Source: an uncultured Bacillota bacterium
GTDB taxonomy: Bacteria > Bacillota_I > Bacilli_A > Erysipelotrichales > Erysipelotrichaceae
Length of the DNA: 53,398 nucleotides
Direction of reading: 5' to 3'
NCBI GenBank assembly: GCA_937919165.1
Contig: CALFPO010000014.1
Span: 1-53,398, forward strand
A model generated the notes under the pieces. That model did not search any database. It saw only the letters and a list, made by a program, of their open reading frames with translations, and was not told the origin of the DNA. Of this stretch, positions 1-6,930 are shown one piece after another. Each line of letters opens with the position of its first letter. Position 1 is the first letter of the stretch. The translations under genes were made by a program, and so were the position numbers.

Positions 1-318
1 TGATTTTGCAATTCCATCTACTGCAGAAGCACACTTATTGCCCTCACCCTTTGTAAGTGCAAGATAAGCCTTCTCAACACGATCATAGTTGTTATCTCTA
101 TCCATTGCATAGTATCTGCCCGATACTGTTGCAACCTTACCAACACCAATCTTAGCCATCTCTGCCTCAAGAGCCTCTACAAACTCCTTACCTGAAGCCT
201 TTTCAATGTCGTTGATTAATCTTTTCACTTCGCGAATAGATGCTTTACCAACTTCTTTTATGCCACTGTTGGCAACAATTTGGTCGACAATGTCTGCTGG
301 AATAGGTGTATTTTTCAT
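1..318 (-). CDS. Open-ended chimeric ORF: aminotransferase N-terminus joined to phosphoglycerate mutase fragment
   Basis: The minus-strand frame starts at ATG 318 and runs off the window edge without a stop (106 codons). Residues 1 to about 46 (starting MKNTPIPADIVDQIVANSG, then GKASIREVKRL) resemble the N-terminus of a Bacteroidota PLP-dependent class I/II aminotransferase. From about residue 47 the frame continues as GpmI-type cofactor-independent phosphoglycerate mutase; SGRYYAMDRDNNYDRVEKAY is a hallmark internal segment of that enzyme. Neither protein is complete: the aminotransferase lacks its body and the mutase lacks its N-terminal catalytic part. The switch lies at GKEFV, a string plausible in both families. 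I infer a chimeric contig end rather than a real fusion. Family assignments are from memory of the motifs. Confidence 0.6.
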   Translation of the reverse strand, partial: MKNTPIPADIVDQIVANSGIKEVGKASIREVKRLINDIEKASGKEFVEALEAEMAKIGVGKVATVSGRYYAMDRDNNYDRVEKAYLALTKGEGNKCASAVDGIAKS

Positions 319-371
319 AGTAATTTATTTATTTATTGATTATTAACAAAAAATGATGTGCGTTGCAAAAA

Positions 372-406
372 TAAAAAAAAAGAGGACACCTAACAAGGTG
401 TCCTCT
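372..406 (-). terminator. Rho-independent terminator of the 430-1233 gene
   Basis: A perfect 10-bp inverted repeat (381-390 with 397-406, loop TAACAA) is followed on the minus strand by a T-run (380-374). It lies just past the stop of the minus-strand gene ending at 430. Confidence 0.9.
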
Positions 407-429
407 TCGTATCAAGGGATAATCTAAAA

Positions 430-1233
430 TTATCTTCTTTTTTGAGTTTGAATTTGGTTAGTAGCTTCTTTTTCGCCTCTGTCGATAGCAGCGTTAGCGA
501 TTCTACCTGCAGCTTGTTTAGCGTGTTCTTCAACTGTTGGAGGAGTAGTGGTGCTAGATGATGTCAGTTTACCATCATCGTTCTTTTTCTTTGCAGGAGT
601 TGTAGTTTTCTTTGCAGGAGCAGTTTTTGTTTCTTGAGCTGGTTCTTCAGCAACAACTGGTTCTTCAACTGGAGCTTCTTCCTTGGCAGCCTCAGGAGCA
701 ATGCCGTCGGTCTTGAGGATCTTCTTCAGACCTTCAACACCCTTTTCGGCGATGTCTACAGCACCTACCTTAACCTTGGTGATGGTGTCCTTTACTTCAG
801 GCTTCTCGAAGAAATCGTTGATGTTGTTGCCGATCTCTTTAAGGAAATCAGTTGTCTTCTTGAAGGCTTCGGTTTCCTTGATCTTGTCGAATTCGCCTGT
901 GATCTCATCAGCGATCTTGCCAAGATCATACTTAGGTTCATTCTCTACACGCTTGAGTTCGCTGATCTTCTCTTTTGTGAAGTCAACTGCTTCTTTTGAT
1001 TTAGCCTTAACTTTATCTAAGAAGTCATCAAGCTTATCATCATCTTTGACATCCTCGATAATATCTTTTACCTTTTCGATGGTTGCGTTGATGGCTGCCT
1101 TTGTCTTTTCTACAAGAGCCGTAGCCTTTTCCTTGTCGACGATATTGAGTTCCTCTACAGAGCTCTTAACCTCATCTTCAAGGTTCTTTACATCATCTTC
1201 CATTTCCTGAATGGTTTCATCAAATTTAGTCAT
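430..1233 (-). CDS. Charged, LEA/apolipoprotein-like helical protein with Lys/Ala-rich tail
   Basis: Unknown function; I do not recognise a named family. The 267-aa protein has no signal peptide or membrane segment. Residues 1 to about 170 are almost entirely Lys/Glu/Asp/Val amphipathic helix with short LEA-like repeats (such as VKDIIEDVKDDDK, VKAKSKEAVDFTKEKI). Residues about 180-230 form a low-complexity Pro/Ala/Glu then PAKK-type basic linker, and the end is polar. This suggests an intrinsically disordered or coiled-coil protein that might bind nucleic acid or membranes through the basic tail. A TTG at 1242 is in frame, but AGGAGG (1245-1250) is only 2 nt from it and 11 nt from ATG 1233, so ATG 1233 is preferred. 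It is monocistronic, with its own -10 and terminator. Confidence 0.8.
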   Translation of the reverse strand: MTKFDETIQEMEDDVKNLEDEVKSSVEELNIVDKEKATALVEKTKAAINATIEKVKDIIEDVKDDDKLDDFLDKVKAKSKEAVDFTKEKISELKRVENEPKYDLGKIADEITGEFDKIKETEAFKKTTDFLKEIGNNINDFFEKPEVKDTITKVKVGAVDIAEKGVEGLKKILKTDGIAPEAAKEEAPVEEPVVAEEPAQETKTAPAKKTTTPAKKKNDDGKLTSSSTTTPPTVEEHAKQAAGRIANAAIDRGEKEATNQIQTQKRR

Positions 1234-1258
1234 TATAGTCAATACCTCCTATAGCAAT

Positions 1259-1264
1259 ATTATA
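1259..1264 (-). promoter_or_regulatory. -10 element for the 430-1233 gene
   Basis: Minus-strand TATAAT lies 25 nt upstream of ATG 1233, with AGGAGG between. No good -35 is visible. The divergent + gene has its own promoter nearby. Confidence 0.5.
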
Positions 1265-1300
1265 TCGTAAATTGTCATTTTGATATGCAAATGAAAAATA

Positions 1301-1328
1301 TTTACTTGCATAGTAATTGTTGTACAAT
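1301..1328 (+). promoter_or_regulatory. Sigma-A type promoter for the 1353 gene
   Basis: TTTACT (1301-1306), a 16-nt spacer and TACAAT (1323-1328) precede ATG 1353, with a GAGGG ribosome site at 1341-1345. This is a normal leadered arrangement. Confidence 0.55.
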
Positions 1329-1352
1329 ATTTGTAAGGTTGAGGGAATAAGT

Positions 1353-2159
1353 ATGGAAATTTACGAATTATTGAGTGAACTTCCAGATAAGAGAAACGAA
1401 AATGGCGTTTGCGATTTCAATGGCTATCTGGAAGACTATCTGTCAGTGAGCGAAGACGAAGAAGCTAATGAGGTCTTAAGGGCTCTATTCGAAACGGACG
1501 GCGATCTTCGCATTGTCGTCAATATGCGAATAGGTGTAAATAAGGAATCGATATCCAATTCGATAATAAGATATAAAGATGTTTTCAAATTGGGCGATAG
1601 CGCATTGAAGATACCATATATCGTCTATACAAAGAAGGAAAAGGCACTTGTGCTGACCAAGAAGGAATACATCTATGCCAAGGCTTACTACTATGCTTTG
1701 ACAGAACCTAATGGACGCTTTGTGGATGCCAAGAACGATTGTGTTGCCTTGGATATGTCCAACAAGGATCTGGTAGTTGAAACCTTGAAGCTGCTTGATG
1801 AGAAGAAGGCCGGCTATGTGCAGAGAGGTCTAGACAGGAAATACTACGAGAACTACGATGCTTCATATGAATATGCCTTGAAGCTTGCGGAGAACATCAA
1901 GGAAAACATCTTCACCAAGATTGAGGAAAGTGAAGACAAGGAGTCTTTCATCAATTCATGCGTAGAGAAGTGGTTTTTGATCAAGAAATTCGTCTATGTG
2001 CAGTTCATGATCGACAAAGATGCCTTGAGAAGCAAGTTCGAGAACAACATCAAGCTGCAGCGCAACAAAGCCAAGGAAAATGCCGATTCCATCAGGTTCA
2101 TTTCCATCTCGGAAATGTGGAAGGGTCCACGCGAAATAGCTGCCGAAAGTAATGAGTAA
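1353..2159 (+). CDS. Hypothetical acidic soluble protein, 268 aa
   Basis: Not recognised. An in-frame TTG-type start exists at 1317, but ATG 1353 has GAGGG 7 nt upstream and starts after the predicted promoter, so 1353 is chosen. The protein (starting MEIYELLSELPDKRNENGVC) has no signal peptide or membrane segment, is rich in Asp/Glu and Tyr, and ends in a helical Lys/Glu segment (about residues 165-250). It lies directly upstream of the XpaC-like/AAA+ operon, but a separate -10 precedes that operon, so shared function is only suggested by proximity. Confidence 0.75.
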   Translation: MEIYELLSELPDKRNENGVCDFNGYLEDYLSVSEDEEANEVLRALFETDGDLRIVVNMRIGVNKESISNSIIRYKDVFKLGDSALKIPYIVYTKKEKALVLTKKEYIYAKAYYYALTEPNGRFVDAKNDCVALDMSNKDLVVETLKLLDEKKAGYVQRGLDRKYYENYDASYEYALKLAENIKENIFTKIEESEDKESFINSCVEKWFLIKKFVYVQFMIDKDALRSKFENNIKLQRNKAKENADSIRFISISEMWKGPREIAAESNE

Positions 2160-2176
2160 TCATTACTTTTTTAATG

Positions 2177-2182
2177 TATAAT
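2177..2182 (+). promoter_or_regulatory. -10 element placed for a leaderless start at 2190
   Basis: TATAAT ends 7 nt before ATG 2190 and no Shine-Dalgarno sequence lies between. Transcription would start at or within a base or so of the start codon. Confidence 0.55.
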
Positions 2183-2189
2183 TTAAGTT

Positions 2190-3161
2190 ATGAGAAGGTT
2201 CGGATTTATACAAATTGTTTTTTGGATGTTCTTTATGAGCATCTTTGTTGATGTAATCAGCGTATTTTTTTCTGTTTTGGGTGGAGGTATAGGAATGATT
2301 CTACCAATTCTGGTGATGGTATTCGGAATTGTCCTGGTCGTCAATGCAGTCAAGAGCAAGTCAGGCAGTTCTAAGACGACAACAGTCAACTATAGAGGCG
2401 CAAAGGCCTCTTCGAATGTTGCCAGCAACAAGATCAAGAACATATCTAATGCAGATCTGGCGAGAATCGACAAGACGCTTGTCAGCTACTATAAGAGCAA
2501 TGTCACATTGCCTATCATCGACAATATTGCCTTGACCACTTCTAAAGGCATCTATACGACGATTGAAGAGCTCTATCTTACTTATAAAGATGAGAAGGTC
2601 GTAAAGCTTGCGGAATTCAAGAACAAGTATCCTGAAGTCTACAACAAGATCGTTTCGCTTCTGGTTGAGATGGCCAAGAAGGGTGATAAGGTGATGAAGG
2701 AGAAGGTCGATACGAACAAGACCAAGAAGGGTGCTGTCCTTTCTGATGCGGAAAAGTATATCGATCAGATCAATGAACTGAACAAGAATCTGAACAATGA
2801 AGAGATCACCAATGGCTTATACCAGACATGCGATCTTCTTAAGCAGATCGATATCGTAAACAAGGAAGAAGGCAAGGATGAGAAGCTGACCAAGCTCTAT
2901 GACTACTATCTGCCTATTCTGACTGGCATTCTTGAGGACTACAAGAAACTGTCCAATTCGGCAGTAAAAGGCGAAGACTTCAAGAAATGCGAGACACAGC
3001 TGGTCAAGACCGTTGTGCTCATAAACCAGGCTCTGAAGACTATCTGTGCATCATTGCACGAAAGTGACTATATGAATCTCAATGCCGACATCACGACTTT
3101 GCAGTCGCTGCTGGCTAAGGATGGATATGGCTCAACGCCTTTCGATAAGGAGGACAAGTAA
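2190..3161 (+). CDS. XpaC-like (5-bromo-4-chloroindolyl phosphate hydrolysis) membrane protein
   Basis: Two hydrophobic segments (about residues 5-28 and 31-52) form an N-terminal hairpin, followed by a cytoplasmic Lys-rich linker and a helical domain (about 80-320). The C-terminal part (YYLPILTGILEDYKKL, then CETQLVKTVVLINQAL and a final SDYMNLNADITTLQSLLAKDG) matches what I recall of the XpaC family, whose members often neighbour toxic-anion-resistance TelA genes. The biochemical role of the family is not settled, so I do not infer an enzyme. It starts a three-gene unit with 1-nt gaps to the next two genes, the last of which is a double AAA+ ATPase. The start appears leaderless. Confidence 0.65.
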   Translation: MRRFGFIQIVFWMFFMSIFVDVISVFFSVLGGGIGMILPILVMVFGIVLVVNAVKSKSGSSKTTTVNYRGAKASSNVASNKIKNISNADLARIDKTLVSYYKSNVTLPIIDNIALTTSKGIYTTIEELYLTYKDEKVVKLAEFKNKYPEVYNKIVSLLVEMAKKGDKVMKEKVDTNKTKKGAVLSDAEKYIDQINELNKNLNNEEITNGLYQTCDLLKQIDIVNKEEGKDEKLTKLYDYYLPILTGILEDYKKLSNSAVKGEDFKKCETQLVKTVVLINQALKTICASLHESDYMNLNADITTLQSLLAKDGYGSTPFDKEDK

Positions 3162-3162
3162 T

Positions 3163-3687
3163 ATGGCTGAAAACAATCTTGATATGTTCAAGCTTGTCCA
3201 GGAAGTGGAGAAGCAGAAGCAGAGCACTCTGGAAGATGTCTTTTCGCAGCTTGATTCCGTAAGGAATAATGACATGAGGGAAGAAAAGGTAACAATCATC
3301 AACCGCACAACCGCCTACTCCAGCACCAGCAATCCTGACCTTGTGACAAAGCCAACCATACCTAACCATTTTGGCGATTACGATACCCGTTTTGAGGCTT
3401 TCAAGGCCATTATCGAATACGTATCCTATGGCACAACCAATGTCAACGACTATGTATCGGGACATCGTGATGCTTTGGAGAAATATTATCGTGATGCCTA
3501 TTCCAATCAGAAGGACCTCTATCTGATCGAAGCCAGAGTCAATGACGAGATAAGCAGATATGTCACCCGCAATGATCTCTATGAGAAGGGCTACTATGAT
3601 GGACTGTTCTATGTGCTGAAGGCTCTGAAGAGATCGAAGGAGCTTCTGGAAGAAAAGATAGGGGAAGCCTTAGGAAAGGTGCTGTAA
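3163..3687 (+). CDS. Hypothetical protein between XpaC-like and AAA+ genes, 174 aa
   Basis: Not recognised. An upstream in-frame start at 3082 would overlap the previous gene by 80 nt, whereas ATG 3163 follows AAGGAGG (3148-3154) and sits 1 nt after the previous stop. The N-terminal 40 residues are helical and acidic; the rest (about 70-174) is Tyr/Asp/Lys-rich and probably helical (DVSGHRDALEKYYRDAY-like stretch near residue 100). No membrane segment or metal-binding cluster is visible. Its position between a membrane protein and an AAA+ ATPase, with 1-nt gaps both sides, suggests an adaptor or substrate of that pair (inference). Confidence 0.75.
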   Translation: MAENNLDMFKLVQEVEKQKQSTLEDVFSQLDSVRNNDMREEKVTIINRTTAYSSTSNPDLVTKPTIPNHFGDYDTRFEAFKAIIEYVSYGTTNVNDYVSGHRDALEKYYRDAYSNQKDLYLIEARVNDEISRYVTRNDLYEKGYYDGLFYVLKALKRSKELLEEKIGEALGKVL

Positions 3688-3688
3688 T

Positions 3689-5698
3689 ATGTCATCCGTA
3701 CACGAAACAAAAGAGAAAATGATGGAGGAGCTGTTTTCCAAGAAGAGAAGCAGCTTTTCAAATATCTATAACGATTCAGTCGATATCCTTAAGGATACCG
3801 AAAGCGAACTAAACAGGATACTGGTTCAGAACCAGAAGGACATCGAGGAACTGACCAAGAAGTTCAACTATTCTGACGAGGATCTCGGCAAGCTCAAGAG
3901 CGAAATCGAGCAGGACTTCAACGTCAAGATCGATGATGTGCCTGAGACCGTAGTAATGGGCAAGGCTTCCAAGGAAGTCTTCGATAATATCTACAGGGAT
4001 CTGAGCGATACGATTATTGGCGAAGATGAGGCCTGCAAGCAATTGGCTACGGCTTTCCGCAGACCATATGTGATAGGTTCCGATCCGCAGAAGATCAGGA
4101 ATTCCATCATCCTTTACGGCAGCAATGGAACCGGCAGACATCTGATGGTCCAGACCATGGGCAGCCTTCTGAAGAAATATGGACTATCAACTTCAGCTGA
4201 AGTCTATACGCTTGATATGTCAAGATACCAGTCTTCTTCGCAAGAGGTGCTGTTTCTGCAGGATGCCTATGTTGCCTTAAGCGGCAAGAATCCGATTGTC
4301 CTGATCGAGAACTTCGAAGAGGCATCGCCTATCTTCAACCGCATGCTGTCAGAGCTGGTGCTCGAAGGACAGTGTGTGCTTGGCAAGCGCTATACCCTCA
4401 AGAACAATCAGCTGGTGGAAGCTACTTCCACGCTGACATCCGATATTATCGATCACCTAAGCGGCAACAACAAGGTTCTGGTGTTCCTCAGCGAAAACAA
4501 GCCTTCTGGCTTCATGGATATCTTCGGCAAATCCTTTGTGGATCATATCGCCGACAAGGTCGAGACCAAGAAGCTTGATGAGGAGTCGCTGCTGAAGATC
4601 ATCGACCAGCTGGTGGATTCATTGATCGAAAGATGCAAGGGACAGCTGGAGATTGACCTGGAAGTGGATGATACGATCAAGGATTTCCTGAAATCGATCT
4701 ACGAACCTGGCGATGGCATCGATTCCCTGACGCCTACCGTCAAGAAGATATACAACGAAATGGTTGATGTTGCCTTGGAATGCGATATCGAAAAGGCAAG
4801 GATCTACTATGATGAGACCATCAAGGCCAGTTTCAACGAGACCACAAGAGATCTTGAGGTCATCGATGATTCCAAGGCTGAAAGAGAAGACATCCAGAAG
4901 GAACTTGATGATGTGGTCGGACTTGACCATGTCAAGAACTATCTGCTGTCGCTTGAGAATCTGCTGAAGATCAATCAGGTAAGAAAGCAGAAGGGTCTTA
5001 AGACCAACGAGATATCTAAGCACATGATATTCACCGGTAACCCCGGTACCGGCAAGACCACTATCGCCAGACTCGTGTCTCGCATGATGAAGGCCTGCGG
5101 TATCCTCAAGCAGGGTCAGCTTGTCGAAGTGACCAGAGCCGATCTTGTAGGCAAGTATGTTGGACATACGGCACCGCTTACGATGTCGGTTATCCAGTCT
5201 GCCTTGGGCGGTGTACTGTTCATCGATGAAGCATATTCGCTCTACCGCGGCAAGGATGATTCGTTCGGACTGGAGGCCATCGACACATTGGTAAAGGCCA
5301 TGGAAGACCATCGTGACGATCTGATCGTTATCTTGGCTGGCTATACCAAGGAAATGTCTGAATTCCTTGAAGCAAACTCTGGACTCAAGTCAAGATTTGC
5401 GAACATCATCGAATTCGAAGACTATACCGGCGAAGAGCTGATGCTGATAGCCAAGTCGATCGCCAAGGGCAAGGACTACGTGATTGCTGATGAGGCTCTG
5501 AGACCTCTGCAGGACTACTTCACCTTGATCCAGGCCAAGAACGATCCTAACTCAGGCAATGGCCGTCTGGCCAGAAATTTGGTTGAAGATGCGATCCTCA
5601 ATCAGTCCAAGAGACTGCTTGAGCATCCTGATGCTCAGATGAATCTCTTGGAAAGAGTCGACTTCAATCTGGGAGAGACAGACAAGACAAAAGCATAG
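3689..5698 (+). CDS. Double AAA+ ATPase, CbbX/SpoVK-like, first module degenerate
   Basis: This 669-aa protein has a coiled-coil N-terminus (about 1-90) and two AAA+ modules. The second (about 405-640) is intact and of CbbX/SpoVK type: Walker A GNPGTGKTT from residue 450, Walker B VLFIDEAYSL near 508-517, sensor/arginine region GLKSRFANIIEF, and a GNGRLARNLVE sensor-2 stretch. The first (about 105-350) keeps the fold pattern but its P-loop reads GSNGTGRH (144-151), with Arg replacing the catalytic Lys, and the Walker B position reads VLIENFEE without the canonical DE. It is therefore probably a non-hydrolysing pseudo-ATPase that drives hexamer assembly or partner binding. It closes the 2190-5698 operon and is followed by a terminator. 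Confidence 0.85.
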   Translation: MSSVHETKEKMMEELFSKKRSSFSNIYNDSVDILKDTESELNRILVQNQKDIEELTKKFNYSDEDLGKLKSEIEQDFNVKIDDVPETVVMGKASKEVFDNIYRDLSDTIIGEDEACKQLATAFRRPYVIGSDPQKIRNSIILYGSNGTGRHLMVQTMGSLLKKYGLSTSAEVYTLDMSRYQSSSQEVLFLQDAYVALSGKNPIVLIENFEEASPIFNRMLSELVLEGQCVLGKRYTLKNNQLVEATSTLTSDIIDHLSGNNKVLVFLSENKPSGFMDIFGKSFVDHIADKVETKKLDEESLLKIIDQLVDSLIERCKGQLEIDLEVDDTIKDFLKSIYEPGDGIDSLTPTVKKIYNEMVDVALECDIEKARIYYDETIKASFNETTRDLEVIDDSKAEREDIQKELDDVVGLDHVKNYLLSLENLLKINQVRKQKGLKTNEISKHMIFTGNPGTGKTTIARLVSRMMKACGILKQGQLVEVTRADLVGKYVGHTAPLTMSVIQSALGGVLFIDEAYSLYRGKDDSFGLEAIDTLVKAMEDHRDDLIVILAGYTKEMSEFLEANSGLKSRFANIIEFEDYTGEELMLIAKSIAKGKDYVIADEALRPLQDYFTLIQAKNDPNSGNGRLARNLVEDAILNQSKRLLEHPDAQMNLLERVDFNLGETDKTKA

Positions 5699-5721
5699 AC
5701 AGGAGCCATCCTGTCTTTTTT
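5697..5721 (+). terminator. Terminator after the AAA+ gene, overlapping the next gene's ribosome site
   Basis: AGACAGGA (5697-5704) pairs with TCCTGTCT (5709-5716), loop GCCA, followed by TTTTT. The left arm contains AGGAG, the only SD-like sequence before ATG 5725. Confidence 0.85.
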
Positions 5722-5724
5722 CTT

Positions 5725-6384
5725 ATGATACTGAAAGATAAGCTGAAGATTTACGGAGATAGAACAGCCGGCCCAGCGATACTGCTTGGGCTTTTTGAGG
5801 ATGATGATAGCGCTGAAGCCATCTTCAATCTTGCGAAAGAGAATAGCGATAGTTCGTTCTCGCTTGTGGCCTATCAAAGCAATGACTGGTCGCATGATTT
5901 CTCTATCTGGCCAGCAAGATCATATGATGGATCGATATATGAAGGCGGTGGTCTAGAGACTCTTGCTTCCTTGAAGGATATCATCAATGATTTAAACAGC
6001 AAGGTCTATATTGCGGGCTATTCCTTGGCAGGACTCTTCAGTCTATGGAGCCTATATGAGAGCGACCTGTTTGATGGCTGCATATGCTGCTCAGGTTCAT
6101 TGTGGTATGAAGGATTTGAAGAATATGTAAGAGATAGGCATTGCCAGAAAGAAGCCTTTGTCTATCTAAGCCTAGGAGGCAAGGAGGAGAAGACCAGCAA
6201 TCCTTTGATGGCTCAGATCGGCATCAAGACAAGAAGCATCGATAGGCTTCTTGATGATGACGAAAGAGTCTTGAAGCATATCTTGAAGATGAATCCTGGT
6301 GGACATTTCGCTTCCCCTGAAAAGCGGCTTGCCCAAGGCATTGCATGGATCATCGAAAACGAACAAAAAACAAAGGCGGATTAA
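5725..6384 (+). CDS. Predicted alpha/beta-hydrolase esterase
   Basis: A 219-aa alpha/beta-hydrolase of the putative esterase (COG2819/esterase D-like) type. The nucleophile elbow is GYSLAG (near residues 97-102) followed by a helix; SGSLWYEGFEEY resembles the downstream strand-loop of this group, and GGHF near residue 193 supplies the probable catalytic histidine. No signal peptide, so cytoplasmic. Substrate unknown. ATG 5725 lies 3 nt after the U-tract of the preceding terminator and there is no accessible SD, so expression may depend on readthrough that keeps the hairpin from forming, or on an unseen promoter. No alternative downstream start preserves the fold. Confidence 0.8.
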   Translation: MILKDKLKIYGDRTAGPAILLGLFEDDDSAEAIFNLAKENSDSSFSLVAYQSNDWSHDFSIWPARSYDGSIYEGGGLETLASLKDIINDLNSKVYIAGYSLAGLFSLWSLYESDLFDGCICCSGSLWYEGFEEYVRDRHCQKEAFVYLSLGGKEEKTSNPLMAQIGIKTRSIDRLLDDDERVLKHILKMNPGGHFASPEKRLAQGIAWIIENEQKTKAD

Positions 6385-6395
6385 TCCGCCTTTGT
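6365..6395 (-). terminator. Terminator of the DUF1508 gene, usable from both sides
   Basis: A perfect 26-nt palindrome (6370-6395) is followed on the minus strand by TTTTT. On the + strand it overlaps the stop codon of the esterase but has only a weak T-run, so it mainly ends the minus-strand gene. Confidence 0.8.
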
Positions 6396-6420
6396 CTTAT
6401 GATTGTTGATCTGATTAAGC

Positions 6421-6825
6421 CTATTTCTTGCAAGCCTTCTTAGGTGCAGGAGCAGCTGTAGTGTCTTCTGTCTTTGAAGGAGCATTCTTCTTTACAGAAG
6501 CGATGCCAGCCTTGCAGGCCTTCATTGTTGAATAGCCTTCAGAAGCTCCGATTGGCTTTCCGTTAGGAGCAATCAGTCTGAAACGGAATTCCTTTGCCTT
6601 GTCAAGATAGATGACGAACTTAGGATTTGCTTCAACCTTGAAGCCTTCAGCTGTTTCATCCTGAATGACAGCAACTGGAGCGTTCTTTGCTACAGAAGCG
6701 ATGCCAGCAACAGCACTCTTCTTTGCAGCATACATCTGAGAAGAGAGAACAACTTCACCATTGCCAGAAGCAAGATTGAAATGGAACTTTCCCTTAGGTG
6801 ATTTAGTAATAGTATATTTACCCAT
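6421..6825 (-). CDS. Tandem DUF1508 (YegP/UPF0339-like) protein
   Basis: The 134-aa protein carries two copies of the short DUF1508 beta-beta-alpha motif: residues about 10-48 (KFHFNLASGNGEVVLSS then IASVAKNA) and about 77-116 (EFRFRLIAPNGKPIGASEGY then IASVKKNA). The two copies end in nearly identical IASV(A/K)KNA helices, pointing to internal duplication as in E. coli YegP. The C-terminus is a Pro/Ala/Lys tail. Function of the family is unknown. ATG 6825 has AAGGAGG (6831-6837) and a TTGAAA-18-TATAAT promoter. It is a single-gene unit divergent from mnmE. Confidence 0.85.
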   Translation of the reverse strand: MGKYTITKSPKGKFHFNLASGNGEVVLSSQMYAAKKSAVAGIASVAKNAPVAVIQDETAEGFKVEANPKFVIYLDKAKEFRFRLIAPNGKPIGASEGYSTMKACKAGIASVKKNAPSKTEDTTAAPAPKKACKK

Positions 6826-6867
6826 TTTTTCCTCCTTGATGAATAATTAGTACGTTTACCTAATTCA

Positions 6868-6900
6868 ATTATAGAAACATTTCCGTTGACTTTTCAAGTC
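6868..6900 (-). promoter_or_regulatory. Promoter of the DUF1508 gene with overlapping dyad
   Basis: Minus-strand TTGAAA (6892-6897), 18-nt spacer and TATAAT (6868-6873). The -35 is overlapped by a dyad GACTT-TTC-AAGTC (6888-6900) that could be an operator (inference). Confidence 0.5.
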
Positions 6901-6918
6901 GTTGAGGTTGATATGGGT

Positions 6919-6924
6919 TAGAAT
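6919..6924 (+). promoter_or_regulatory. -10 element placed for a leaderless mnmE start
   Basis: TAGAAT ends 6 nt before ATG 6931. No SD lies between them and no convincing -35 is seen. Confidence 0.45.
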
Positions 6925-6930
6925 ATAGAT

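Noticed and set aside
634..1210. Two + strand ORFs opposite the 430-1233 gene
   Set aside because: They are antisense shadows of a low-complexity charged protein, which gives hydrophobic Phe/Leu/Ser-rich translations. The minus gene has SD, -10 and terminator.
4619..5311. 230-codon minus-strand ORF antisense to the AAA+ gene
   Set aside because: Exact shadow of a strongly supported coding frame, with no ribosome site, promoter or recognisable motif. Other minus-strand frames inside mfd, mnmE, the exporter and phosphatase genes were rejected for the same reason.
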